A stretch of DNA of 39,055 nucleotides from Wenzhouxiangella sp. (GCA_007118895.1 SKQS01000259.1:1-39055); one strand, 5' to 3'. Positions 8,384 to 17,023 are shown, counted from the first letter of the stretch. Translations and numbers: made by a program. Notes: generated by a model from the sequence alone, not told the origin.

Positions 8384-9303
8384 CGCGGCTTGCCGACTTC
8401 ATGGCCGCCGACCTGGCACGTCAGGACCTGCCGCCAGGTGTCGAGCGGCTGGCCGAAGCGATCATCACGCGCCATGGGGCAGCGGTGCGCGCCATCGTGC
8501 TGTACGGTTCTTGCCGACGCAAGACCGATGCCAGCGAAGGCCTGGTCGATCTGCTGGTGCTGGTCTCCAGCTATCGCCAGGTGCATGGCTTTGGTCCCAC
8601 CGCCTTGCTCAACCGGCTACTGCCACCCAATGTCTATTACCTGGAAACCGACGATGGTGACCCGAGGCTGCGCTGCAAGTACGCCATTGTTTCAGAGAGA
8701 CATTTTTCCCGCCTGTGCCGTCAGCCTGGCGATCGCTACTTCTGGGCCCGCTTTTCGCAACCGGCACGCCTGATTGTCGACCATGGTGTCGGGGATCGGG
8801 TAGCGGTGGCTCGGGCCGAGGCCGCAGTCACTTTCGCCCGCGCCTGCCAGCCGCTGATCAGCGAAGTGGCCGATGCAGAAACCTTCTGGACCCATGCCAT
8901 CCGGACCAGCTACGGCTGCGAGCTGCGGCCGGAATCGCCTGCTGCCGCCCGTACCCTGGTCGAGCATGACCCCGAATACTGGCGGGCACTGACCGCCGTA
9001 CTGGTCAGCTCGAAGATTCTCCCTGGCGATGACGCCGGCAGGGTGCAGCCCGGAGCCGGACGGTTTGGCAGGGTCCTGACCAGGCTGGGCTGGGCCCGCC
9101 GTCGAGTCGGTGGCAAGATCACCAACCTCGGGCGTCTGTTCAAGGCGGCCGGCACCTTCACCAATGGCATCGACTACCTGCTGTGGAAAGTCGAGCGCCA
9201 CAGCGGCGTGCGGGTCGAGCCCACCGATCGCATGCGCCGCCACCCGCGTCTGGCCGCCTGGGGCCTGGCCTGGCGGCTCTGGCGGCAGGGAGCATTCCGA
9301 TGA
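8380..9303 (+). CDS. Tam41/Mmp37-like putative phosphatidate cytidylyltransferase
   Basis: The 307-residue protein has a nucleotidyltransferase-type start (VLYGSCRRKTD at 41-50 then VDLLVLV with D57) and several segments I match to Tam41, the mitochondrial CDP-diacylglycerol synthase. These are a GxGVYY-like LPPNVYYLE (81-89), KYAIVSERHF (100-109, cf. KYGVIS) and YFWARFSQPARLI (120-132, cf. LYIAGRLHKPVKI). Tam41 makes CDP-diacylglycerol from phosphatidate and CTP, whereas bacteria normally use the unrelated membrane enzyme CdsA. The upstream lipid kinase would supply phosphatidate, and starts overlap stops on both sides (8380-8383 and 9300-9303). The match is by remembered motifs, not by a search. 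Fewer acidic residues are visible in the catalytic motif than in a textbook GS-DxD transferase, so an altered or lost activity is possible. Confidence 0.65.
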   Translation: MTRLADFMAADLARQDLPPGVERLAEAIITRHGAAVRAIVLYGSCRRKTDASEGLVDLLVLVSSYRQVHGFGPTALLNRLLPPNVYYLETDDGDPRLRCKYAIVSERHFSRLCRQPGDRYFWARFSQPARLIVDHGVGDRVAVARAEAAVTFARACQPLISEVADAETFWTHAIRTSYGCELRPESPAAARTLVEHDPEYWRALTAVLVSSKILPGDDAGRVQPGAGRFGRVLTRLGWARRRVGGKITNLGRLFKAAGTFTNGIDYLLWKVERHSGVRVEPTDRMRRHPRLAAWGLAWRLWRQGAFR

Positions 9304-11030
9304 ACGGCGCGGCACCAGCCTCGCCTGGCAAGGGCGCCCTGGACATGCTGGCCGCGTTTGCCCGCGCCTACCCCGGGCGCACCAGCGTGGCGCTGCTGGC
9401 ATTGATGATTGCCGGTGTCATGGATGGTCTCGGGCTTTCGCTGCTGCTGTCGATGCTCAATCTGGCCACCGGCAGCACTGAAGACCCTTCCCTGCCCGAG
9501 CGCGTGGCACTGGATTTCGCCACCATGCTGGGGCTGACGCCGACCACCGGCGTGCTGTTGGTCATCGGCATCAGCCTGATCGCCCTCAAGGCAGTGATCG
9601 TGCTGCTGGCCAATCGCCAGGTCGGCTATACCGTGGCCCATGTGGCAACCGACCTGCGGCTGGAATTGATCCGGGCAGTCATGCACAGCCGCTGGCGCTA
9701 CTACCTGTCCCAGCCGGTCGGCAGACTGTCCAACGCCATTGCCACCGAAGCCCACCGTGCCTCCGAGGGTTTCTTCCATGGTGCGGTGATGGCGACGCAA
9801 ATCATCAGCGCGCTGGTTTACGCCGGCCTTGCCCTGCTGATTTCCTGGCAGGCGAGCCTGGCCGCGCTGATTGCCGGCGCCATCCTGCTGTCTCTGCTCA
9901 ACGTGCTGGTGCGCATAGCCGGCCGCGCCGGGCGCAGCCAGACCGGACTGCTGAAGTCCCTGTTGTCACTGATGACCGATCAGCTCGGAGCGATCAAGCC
10001 GCTGAAAGCGATGGCGCGCGAAGACCAGGTAGACGGAATGATGTCCAGCCAGACCCGGGAGCTGAAGAAAGCGCTGCGTCGGCAGGTCTTCAGCAAGGCG
10101 GCATTGACCGCGCTGCAGGAGCCGCTGCTGGCGATCCTGATCGGGATTGGGTTCTTCGTGTTCCTGGTCCGTATGGACATGCCGCTGGCAACGGTGATGA
10201 TCATGCTGTTCCTGCTCGCTCGTGCGGTCAATCACCTGGCCAAGAGTCAGCGCGCCTGGCAGCACATGGCGGTCAGCGAAAGCGCCTACTGGTCGCTGCG
10301 CGAGGCAATCGACGAGGCCAGGTCCCAGCGCGAACCGACAAGAGGTCACCTGGCGCCGACGCTGAACCAGGCAATAGAGTTCGAGCAGGTGGACTTCAGC
10401 TACCGCGACCGGCAGATCTTCAAGCAACTCAGCCTGGCCATTCCGGCCCGCCGACTCACCGTACTGACCGGTCCGTCGGGCTCGGGCAAGACCACCCTGA
10501 TCGACCTGGTCGCCGGCCTGCTGCACCCGGATGGCGGGCGCATCCTGATCGACGGCGTGCCGCTCAACGACATCGACCACCGGCAGTGGCGCAGGCTGAT
10601 CGGCTACGTACCCCAGGACTCCCTGCTGATCAACGACAGCGTGCTGCAGAACCTGACGCTGGGCGAACAGATCTCGCGCCAGCAGGCCGAGGCGGCACTC
10701 CGTGCTGCCGATGCCTGGGATTTTGTCAGTCAGTTGCCGGAAGGCCTGGATACAGTGCTCGGCGAGCGCGGCGGCATGTTGTCAGGCGGCCAGCGCCAGC
10801 GTCTGGCGATCGCCCGGGCCTTGATCCATCAGCCGCAGCTGTTGATCCTGGACGAGGCGACCAGCAATCTTGACGGACAATCCGAGGCCGCTGTGCTGGA
10901 AACAGTAGAACACCTGAAGTCCGAGCTGACCCTGCTGGCGGTCAGCCACGACGAAGGCCTGGTCGAGGCCGCCGACGTGATTTACCGGATCGAGGACGGC
11001 GTGGTCAGCCGGGCCGCAGCCGCGGACTGA
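9300..11030 (+). CDS. ABC exporter, fused membrane and ATPase domains
   Basis: Half-size ABC exporter of 576 residues. About six transmembrane helices occupy 1-310. The ATPase domain has Walker A GPSGSGKTT (391-399), a Q-loop in GYVPQD, signature LSGGQ (about 494-498), Walker B LLILDEATSNLD (about 513-524) and the H-loop histidine in AVSHDE. Such proteins work as homodimers exporting lipids, lipid-linked sugars or peptides (MsbA-like). The start ATG overlaps the previous stop as ATGA. In context the most economical role is flipping or exporting the lipid or glycolipid made by the flanking enzymes, but nothing in the sequence fixes the substrate. Confidence 0.88.
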   Translation: MNGAAPASPGKGALDMLAAFARAYPGRTSVALLALMIAGVMDGLGLSLLLSMLNLATGSTEDPSLPERVALDFATMLGLTPTTGVLLVIGISLIALKAVIVLLANRQVGYTVAHVATDLRLELIRAVMHSRWRYYLSQPVGRLSNAIATEAHRASEGFFHGAVMATQIISALVYAGLALLISWQASLAALIAGAILLSLLNVLVRIAGRAGRSQTGLLKSLLSLMTDQLGAIKPLKAMAREDQVDGMMSSQTRELKKALRRQVFSKAALTALQEPLLAILIGIGFFVFLVRMDMPLATVMIMLFLLARAVNHLAKSQRAWQHMAVSESAYWSLREAIDEARSQREPTRGHLAPTLNQAIEFEQVDFSYRDRQIFKQLSLAIPARRLTVLTGPSGSGKTTLIDLVAGLLHPDGGRILIDGVPLNDIDHRQWRRLIGYVPQDSLLINDSVLQNLTLGEQISRQQAEAALRAADAWDFVSQLPEGLDTVLGERGGMLSGGQRQRLAIARALIHQPQLLILDEATSNLDGQSEAAVLETVEHLKSELTLLAVSHDEGLVEAADVIYRIEDGVVSRAAAAD

Positions 11031-11037
11031 AACGCGC

Positions 11038-11943
11038 ATGTTCAGACCAAAGCGCTTGCTGCGCCGATTCACCTTTCGCCTTCTGCAGGGACTGGCCCGA
11101 ATCCTGGCTCTGGGCGGCCCGTCCAGCTTGCGCCGCTGGGGCGGTCGCTTCGGCGGCTGGCACTATCGCCTGGCCAGAGGCTCACGCCGCAAACTGCTGG
11201 CACAGATGGCGGTGGCGCTGAACCGCGCGCCGGACGACCCTTCACTGGCCAAAGTTCTGGCGGAAGCCTACCGTCACAACGACCGCGCCGTTCTTGAGCT
11301 GCTGGCGATGTATTCAGGGGAATTGAGCATCGAAGAGGTCTGCCAGCTGTGCGAAATCGAGGCGGTGGATCGTCTACAGGCGGTACTCAGACCAGACCGC
11401 GGCGCCATACTTCTCGGTATGCACATGGGCAACGGGGTAGCCATGGCGACGCGGCTTGCCAGGGACGGACTTGCGGTCAGCGTGATTTACCGGGAATCAG
11501 GCAAGATTCCCCGGGACTTCTTCTTTCGGGGACTGACACGACTCGGGCTCAATGCCATCAACGCGCGCAGCGGCGGCGGTGCAGTACGCGCGATGCTGCG
11601 CGCACTGCGCAGCGGCGGCGTGATCTTCATCCTGATGGACCAGGGCACCAAGCGCGGCGGCGTACCGGCCGAATTTCTCGGCAAGACCATCCCGATGCCG
11701 GCAGGCACCGTGGAGCTGGCCAGACGAGCGAAAGTCCCTGTGCTGCCTGCCCTGACCATCGCTGCCGAACCGGTATGGCGATTTTGCATCGATGAGCCGG
11801 TGTGGCTGGACAGCGCCACCAAAATCGATTTCCAGGTGGCCGAATTGAGCCAGATCATGTCGGATCACATCCGGCGTCAGCCACAATTGTGGACATGGCA
11901 TCATCGGCGCTGGAAGCGCTATCCTTTCATTACCGGCAACTGA
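11038..11943 (+). CDS. LpxL/HtrB-like lipid acyltransferase, catalytic acid apparently missing
   Basis: The 301-residue protein resembles lysophospholipid and lipid A late acyltransferases: the block MDQGTKRGG...EFLGKTIPMPAGTVELARRAKVPVLP and the C-terminal WTWHHRRWK are typical. The HxxxxD/E catalytic motif, however, reads HMGNGV, with H129 present and V134 where LpxL has an essential Glu. Either the acid comes from elsewhere, the alignment shifts, or the protein has lost acyl-CoA/ACP transferase chemistry. It starts 7 bp after the ABC exporter stop. It lies in a cassette of lipid genes, so acylation of the exported lipid is the expected role. The N-terminal region lacks a long hydrophobic anchor, suggesting peripheral membrane association. 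Confidence 0.75.
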   Translation: MFRPKRLLRRFTFRLLQGLARILALGGPSSLRRWGGRFGGWHYRLARGSRRKLLAQMAVALNRAPDDPSLAKVLAEAYRHNDRAVLELLAMYSGELSIEEVCQLCEIEAVDRLQAVLRPDRGAILLGMHMGNGVAMATRLARDGLAVSVIYRESGKIPRDFFFRGLTRLGLNAINARSGGGAVRAMLRALRSGGVIFILMDQGTKRGGVPAEFLGKTIPMPAGTVELARRAKVPVLPALTIAAEPVWRFCIDEPVWLDSATKIDFQVAELSQIMSDHIRRQPQLWTWHHRRWKRYPFITGN

Positions 11944-11953
11944 TATCGAGATC

Positions 11954-14218
11954 ATGGCATTTCTCACCCAGCGAATCCTGCGCGGACTGATTCCCGCCAC
12001 CTTGAGCAGCGATCGTCCACCGGCCAGGCGCAAGCGACCGGATCGCATCGTGCTGGGCGTTCGGCCGGGGCACCGCCCCAGCGCCAAGGCGCCGGTGCGT
12101 ATCTACCTGGGCACCGAGCGCGGACAATTCCGAGCTGAACGCACCTTCCTGTGGTCGGTGGAAAAACATCGTAACCCGGGACGCATTTACGAGATCTACC
12201 TGCTGCGCGACCTGATTGGCTTTCGCCGGCGCTTCTGGCTGACCGGCTTCACCAACTACCGGTTCGCCATCCCCTGGTATGCCGGGTTTTCCGGCCGTGC
12301 CATCTACAACGACGCCGACCAGGTCTACCTGACCGATCCGGCCACGCTGTTTGACCTGGACATGGACCAGGCAGGATTCCTGTCGATCAACGACCGCGAT
12401 ACCTCGGTGATGCTGATCGACTGCCAGCGCATGGCCGAGGCTTGGAACGAGGCGGCCGTGTGTCGGCTGTCGCGCAAGCAGCTCGAAGCCCGGGCGCGCG
12501 ATGCCGGACTGTGGGGGCGCCTGGATGGCGGCTGGAATTCCCGCGACAAGGAATACCAGGCCGGAGAATCGAAGCTGGTCCATTTCACCACCCTGCACAC
12601 CCAGCCGTGGCGACCGTTTCCGGATCAGTTCGTCTACTACGACAACCCCACCGGCCAGCTGTGGCCCGACCTGGAGCGCGAAGCCGACCAAGCCGGTTTC
12701 ATGCCGGTCTCGGCGACCCGGCCGAGTCGCGACTGGCCGGACGTTGCGCTGTATTTGTCCTCGCGTCCCGATGGTCAGGAGCTGGCCACGCTGCTGACCC
12801 CGGTGCCGGACCGGCCGGTGCGCCAACCGCGATGCTTTCAGGGATTGCTCGAAGCGATTCCGGACCAGGATGTGCCCTGGGTCATCGATCGGCTGTTCGC
12901 CGCCAGCACCCGCCTGGAGCTGACCGTTCGTGAACCGCGCTGGCACGGAAAAGGTCGCCATCGACGTTCGCCCTGGTTCTGGCAGCAACAGCTGGAGCAG
13001 GCTGGTCGCCGTCACCCTGAAACCGAGTGGCGATTGCTCCATGTCGACGGCCTCCGACGCTGCCGTCTGTGGGGCGGACCAGCCGCCGCCGGCGACATCG
13101 TTGTCCTCACCCATCGCAAGCCCGGCCACAGCAATCAGGCCCGTGCCGTTGCCCAGGCGCTCGGCCGGGCCAGCAACAGACCGGTGCGCGAACTGCCGAT
13201 CACCATCAGCGAGGCCGGTTTCGTGCTGCGACGCTTGTTCGGACTGAACACCGGGCCCGCACTGCCCGACTCGGCCGCCGTTGTTGTTGCCAGCGGCTGG
13301 CTGCCGACGCGGGTTGCCAGGGTCATCAGTCGCCATCGCGCCGAATCGATCCGGCTGGTGCTGTGTGGTCGCAAGGCAGGCCAGCCTCCGGCCTGCGGCG
13401 GCGTACTGGTTCAGTGCCGACATTTCCAGCTGCCTGCCCACCCGTCGCGTCTGACCACCCTGCTGCCACTCAATGCCGGCGGCGCTGGAGGTGCTGACGG
13501 CTCGCAGTTTCCGCGCTGGCAGCAGGCTGAACGACGCGCCGCAGCGCTGATCGGCGGACCGTCGCGAACCTTCGAACTTGGCACCAGCCGGGCGCGCGAA
13601 ATGGCAAGCGCGCTCTCGCGATGGGCGAGCAATCATCACCACGCCCTGCTGGTCGTCACCAGCCGCCGCAGCAGCCATCTGGCGTCGAGCATCCGGGAGG
13701 GGCTGTCGGAACACGATGACTGCTACGAGTTTACTGCCGACGATCCCGGCAACCCCTACCAGCTGGCGCTGGAACACGCCTCGCAGCTGATCGTGACCGG
13801 AGAGAGCGAATCGATGCTGGCCGATGCCGCCCGGCGCTCCCGGCCGTTCGTCATCTGGCCGCTTCAGCCACGCCCCCTGGGGCCATGGCAATGGATCGCC
13901 AGCCGAATTGCCCGGCAAGCAACCGCGCCGCGCATCAACCGCCGCGGCAGCATACGCCCCCAGCAGGGCAGTACCTACCTGTGCGCCCGGCTTATAGAAC
14001 GCGGCATCGTACTGCCGCCGCGAGACCTGGAAAGTCTGCATCAGGCACTTTTCCAGAGCGGGATGGCCCGACCCTTCGGCAGGGCTATCGATGGTGAATT
14101 CAGCGGACTCCCGAAACCCGATCGCATCATCGGAAAAATCGCTGGTCGCCTCGGCATCAGATTGAACGCCGAGTGCACCGACTCACGCACGGAAAATCGA
14201 CATGGCCACCAGTCCTGA
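11954..14218 (+). CDS. GT8-like glycosyltransferase fused to an ELM1-like domain
   Basis: A 754-residue two-part protein. The N-terminal half (about 45-280) looks like a GT-A retaining glycosyltransferase of the GT8/glycogenin type: VRIYLGTERGQ, an AIPWYAG segment and a DxD metal site in NDADQVY (D120 and D122). The C-terminal part (about 382-690) resembles the ELM1-like family (mitochondrial fission ELM1, DUF1022), a GT-B-like fold: VLTHRKPGHSNQA, LIGGPSRTFEL, DPGNPYQLALEHA and VTGESESMLADA, the last being like the donor-binding loop of glycosyltransferases. The last 60 residues are basic with no recognised domain. It starts 10 bp after the acyltransferase gene and overlaps the oxygenase gene by 17 bp. 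Two transferase-like folds in one chain suggest two successive sugar additions to the lipid. Confidence 0.75.
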   Translation: MAFLTQRILRGLIPATLSSDRPPARRKRPDRIVLGVRPGHRPSAKAPVRIYLGTERGQFRAERTFLWSVEKHRNPGRIYEIYLLRDLIGFRRRFWLTGFTNYRFAIPWYAGFSGRAIYNDADQVYLTDPATLFDLDMDQAGFLSINDRDTSVMLIDCQRMAEAWNEAAVCRLSRKQLEARARDAGLWGRLDGGWNSRDKEYQAGESKLVHFTTLHTQPWRPFPDQFVYYDNPTGQLWPDLEREADQAGFMPVSATRPSRDWPDVALYLSSRPDGQELATLLTPVPDRPVRQPRCFQGLLEAIPDQDVPWVIDRLFAASTRLELTVREPRWHGKGRHRRSPWFWQQQLEQAGRRHPETEWRLLHVDGLRRCRLWGGPAAAGDIVVLTHRKPGHSNQARAVAQALGRASNRPVRELPITISEAGFVLRRLFGLNTGPALPDSAAVVVASGWLPTRVARVISRHRAESIRLVLCGRKAGQPPACGGVLVQCRHFQLPAHPSRLTTLLPLNAGGAGGADGSQFPRWQQAERRAAALIGGPSRTFELGTSRAREMASALSRWASNHHHALLVVTSRRSSHLASSIREGLSEHDDCYEFTADDPGNPYQLALEHASQLIVTGESESMLADAARRSRPFVIWPLQPRPLGPWQWIASRIARQATAPRINRRGSIRPQQGSTYLCARLIERGIVLPPRDLESLHQALFQSGMARPFGRAIDGEFSGLPKPDRIIGKIAGRLGIRLNAECTDSRTENRHGHQS

Positions 14219-14924
14219 ACTGCTAGACGCGGCGCGTCTCAATGCAATCGCAACCGAATCATTTCGCCAGGCCGACCCCTACCCCTGGATCAATCCCGAA
14301 GGCGCGCTGAACGAACCTGCCTTCGACCTGCTAAGGCGCAACATGCCGCCGCTGGAGGTCATGAAACCCAGCTTCGGCCGCAAGCGCGCCCACGGCCAGA
14401 AACCGCATGACCGCTATTCGCTGGAGTACCGCCGCGACCTGGACATTCACCCGGCCTGGCACCGCCTGGTCGACGAACTCAACGGGCCGGTATACCAGGG
14501 CTGGCTGGCTCGGCTGTTCGCCACCCGTCGCTTCCGCCTGAGCTATCACTGGCATTACGCCCCAAGGGGAGCCTCGGTATCACCACACTGTGATGCCCGA
14601 CGCAAGCTCGGCTCGCATATTTTTTACTTCAACACCAGCGAAGATTGGGACCCCAGCTGGGGCGGCGAGACCCTGGTACTGGACGATGGCGGCAAGTTCT
14701 CTCGCAACAGCGCGCCGGAGTTCGAGGGTTTCGAACGCTCCTGGACGGCCAATGCCATGGGCAATCGCTCGCTTCTGTTTCAACGCCAGGGCAATTCATG
14801 GCACGGCGTGAAGCCGCTGGCCTGCCCCGAGGGCACACTGCGCAAGGTGTTCATCGTGGTCGTCAATGCCGACCACCTGGCCGGCCGCCTGCTGCGGCTG
14901 TTTCACCGGCCGGACGGGTATTGA
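14202..14924 (+). CDS. 2-oxoglutarate/Fe(II)-dependent oxygenase
   Basis: The 240-residue protein has the facial-triad pattern of 2OG-Fe(II) dioxygenases: HCD (H129 and D131), distal H201 in WHGV and an Arg about 11 residues later (LRKVF) for 2-oxoglutarate. YHWHYAPRGASVSPHCD and LLFQRQGNSWHGV resemble prolyl-4-hydroxylase-like family members. It probably hydroxylates a small molecule, lipid or sugar, given that it is the last gene of the lipid cassette. Its start lies inside the end of the previous gene (17-bp overlap), implying translational coupling. Specificity is not visible. Confidence 0.82.
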   Translation: MATSPELLDAARLNAIATESFRQADPYPWINPEGALNEPAFDLLRRNMPPLEVMKPSFGRKRAHGQKPHDRYSLEYRRDLDIHPAWHRLVDELNGPVYQGWLARLFATRRFRLSYHWHYAPRGASVSPHCDARRKLGSHIFYFNTSEDWDPSWGGETLVLDDGGKFSRNSAPEFEGFERSWTANAMGNRSLLFQRQGNSWHGVKPLACPEGTLRKVFIVVVNADHLAGRLLRLFHRPDGY

Positions 14925-14985
14925 CACGCTGCTACGCCTTGCAGGCAACGATGAACCGCATCGATCGATGACAGTCCAACCCGGC

Positions 14986-15492
14986 ATGAGCAGCAAACTC
15001 CGCATCGCGATTGCCTGGCCGGCACTGGCGGCCCTGTGCCTGCTGACAAGTGCGGCGGCGGCCGATTCAGTCTACCGCTGCGAGATCGAGGGCGTCACCG
15101 TATTTTCCGACCGGCCCTGCGCCGATCACGCCGAGCTCATGGTGCCGACCGGCTCGCTCAGCGTGGTTTCGGCGCCTGAAAACCTCGATCAGATTGCAGC
15201 CGCCAACCGCACCTTCATCGACCAGCGCCTGGCCCGCCAGGCCGAACTGGAGCGCGAACGAGTGCGTGCCGACCAAACCCAGCCGCAGCCTCCGACACCG
15301 GCCCAGCCGCCGCGACCTGTGCTCTGGCCGGGTCTGGTCGACAGACCCCGCGGCGACCGGGGCCCGCGTCGGCCACCGGGCGCCGGCCGACCGGAGCGCA
15401 GCGCTCCGGAACCCCAGACCAGAGAAGAATGGCCGCCGGAATACTCGGCCCTCAGCGGGCGGTTACCCGGCACCCGCCGCCGCGAGGACTGA
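14986..15492 (+). CDS. Secreted DUF4124-type protein with Pro/Arg-rich tail
   Basis: A 168-residue exported protein. An N-terminal signal peptide (hydrophobic WPALAALCLLT, cleavage near SAAAA-DS) is followed by a short DUF4124-like module (VYRCEIEGVTVFSDRPC), a small periplasmic module common in gammaproteobacteria with two cysteines that could form a disulfide. From about 85 the chain is rich in Glu, Arg, Gln and Pro and looks disordered. No enzymatic residues are seen. The start at 14986 is a choice; the ATG at 14968, six codons upstream, also gives a signal peptide, and neither has a good Shine-Dalgarno sequence. It follows the oxygenase gene by about 60 bp; functional linkage is doubtful. 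Confidence 0.65.
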   Translation: MSSKLRIAIAWPALAALCLLTSAAAADSVYRCEIEGVTVFSDRPCADHAELMVPTGSLSVVSAPENLDQIAAANRTFIDQRLARQAELERERVRADQTQPQPPTPAQPPRPVLWPGLVDRPRGDRGPRRPPGAGRPERSAPEPQTREEWPPEYSALSGRLPGTRRRED

Positions 15493-15521
15493 AACCGGGC
15501 AGGGTCAATTGTGTCTGCGGA

Positions 15522-15550
15522 TTGACCGCATCTGAACGGTCCGGTAGAGT
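15522..15550 (+). promoter_or_regulatory. Sigma70-type promoter for the MFS transporter
   Basis: TTGACC (15522-15527) and TAGAGT (15545-15550) are separated by exactly 17 bp, 39 bp before the MFS start codon. The -35 matches consensus at 5 of 6 positions. Confidence 0.6.
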
Positions 15551-15589
15551 GCCGGGCCAGTCGGTCAATCTTGTCCAGTCAGACCCGCC

Positions 15590-16960
15590 ATGAATTCATC
15601 CGTTGATCAGTCCGCCCTGCTTCCGCCCCCATCGCCGATGTACCGCTGGGCGGTGCTGGTTTTCATCAGCCTGGCGATGTTCGGCAATTACTATGTCTAC
15701 GACTCGCTTGGCCCGGTCATCGACCTGCTGCGCGAGCAGCTGGGTTTCAGCTATGCCCAGGTAGGGCAACTGGTCACGATCTACAACATCGCCGCCATCC
15801 TGGTACTGCTGGCCGGCGGCTACATCATCGATCGCTGGGGTACCAAGAAAGCGATCACGCTGTTTGCCATTGTCTGCCTGTTCGGCGCGGTGCTGACAGC
15901 CGCCACCCCGATCTTCGAGGTCATGCTGGCCGGCCGCTTCGTGCTGGGACTGGGCGCCGAGCCGATGATCGTTGCCGCCACCACGGCGCTGGCCAAGTGG
16001 TTCAAGGGCAAGGAACTCAGCTTCGCCTTCGGCATCAACCTGTCGATCTCCAGGCTAGGCTCGGCCTCTGCCGACTGGTCGACCTCGGTCGCCCAGCCGC
16101 TTTACATGAACTGGCAGGATCCGCTGTGGCTGGCCACTGCCATCGCCGGGCTTTCGGTCACCGCGGCAATGCTGTACTGGATCCTGGAAAGGCGCGCCGA
16201 GACCCGCTACCACCTCGGACCCACCGAAAAGACCGAAAAGGTCGAATTTCGCGGCCTGTACTCGTTCAGCAGGTCCTATTGGTACATCGTTGCCCTGTGC
16301 GTGGTGTTCTACTCCACGGTCTTTCCGTTTCGGACCTTTGCCATTGACTACTTCCAGCAGGCCCATGGCCTGAATCGCGAGGCAGCCGGCCTGCTCAGCA
16401 GCCTGCTGCCGATGGCCGCGATCTTCGCCACGCCACTGTTCGGACTGCTGGTCGACCGAATCGGAAAACGGTCGTTCTTCATGGCCGCCGGCTCGCTGGT
16501 CATGCTGCCGCTGTTCCTGATCGTCACCTACGCACCGCCTGGCCCGCTGGTGCCCTTGGTGATCCCGTTGGTCGGCAGCGCCGAAGTCCCGCTGACCCTG
16601 CTGATCGTGATTTTGCTGCTGGGCACCGTGTTTTCGCTGATACCGGCAGTGATGTGGCCCTCGGTGGCCTATATCGTCGAGCAGCGCCGGCTGGGCTCGG
16701 CCTTTGCCCTGATGACGCTGTGCCAGCAGCTGGGCTGGGCGATCGTGCCGCTGGTGGTCGGCACACTCAACGACCTGTTCCAGGCCGCGCCCGAAAACCC
16801 GTCCGGCTATGCCCCAGGGATGTGGTTCTACACCGCACTGGCCTCGCTGGGACTGGTGTTCTCGTGGCTGCTTTACCATTCCGAGCGCGGACCGGGCGGC
16901 CATGGGCTGGAAACCATCACCACACGCAGCAGCGGCGAGGTCATCCATCACAAGACCTGA
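15590..16960 (+). CDS. Major facilitator superfamily transporter
   Basis: A 456-residue inner-membrane transporter with about 12 predicted helices. After helix 2 it has the MFS loop motif GGYIIDRWGTKK (GxxxDRxGxKK form), with a weaker copy in the second half (GLLVDRIGKRS). The cytoplasmic linker between halves is charged (ERRAETRYHLGPTEKTEKVE). The substrate is not evident; the sequence resembles the broad nitrate/organic-anion-like MFS annotation class only loosely. It has its own promoter and stands apart from the lipid cassette. A divide of about 150 bp with regulatory sites separates it from the downstream respiration genes, so it may or may not belong with them. Confidence 0.85.
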   Translation: MNSSVDQSALLPPPSPMYRWAVLVFISLAMFGNYYVYDSLGPVIDLLREQLGFSYAQVGQLVTIYNIAAILVLLAGGYIIDRWGTKKAITLFAIVCLFGAVLTAATPIFEVMLAGRFVLGLGAEPMIVAATTALAKWFKGKELSFAFGINLSISRLGSASADWSTSVAQPLYMNWQDPLWLATAIAGLSVTAAMLYWILERRAETRYHLGPTEKTEKVEFRGLYSFSRSYWYIVALCVVFYSTVFPFRTFAIDYFQQAHGLNREAAGLLSSLLPMAAIFATPLFGLLVDRIGKRSFFMAAGSLVMLPLFLIVTYAPPGPLVPLVIPLVGSAEVPLTLLIVILLLGTVFSLIPAVMWPSVAYIVEQRRLGSAFALMTLCQQLGWAIVPLVVGTLNDLFQAAPENPSGYAPGMWFYTALASLGLVFSWLLYHSERGPGGHGLETITTRSSGEVIHHKT

Positions 16961-16995
16961 CAGCGGCACCTGCTTCTCGGCCTACAGATGATCCG

Positions 16996-17023
16996 TTGGG
17001 TCAAAACATATATTGTCTATATA
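16996..17023 (+). promoter_or_regulatory. AT-rich candidate promoter
   Basis: An AT-rich patch, unusual for this GC-rich DNA, contains TTGGGT (16996-17001) and TATATA (17018-17023) with a 16-bp spacer. It lies just upstream of the FNR/DNR box and could give basal expression of the TlpA-like gene, or could simply be a flexible upstream element. Confidence 0.35.

Noticed and set aside
11930-14041. A 703-codon open frame on the minus strand opposite the GT8/ELM1-like gene.
   Set aside because: It is a shadow frame in GC-rich DNA: the plus-strand frame has recognisable domains and overlaps its neighbours as an operon gene, while the minus frame reads as low-complexity Arg/Gln/Gly-rich sequence.
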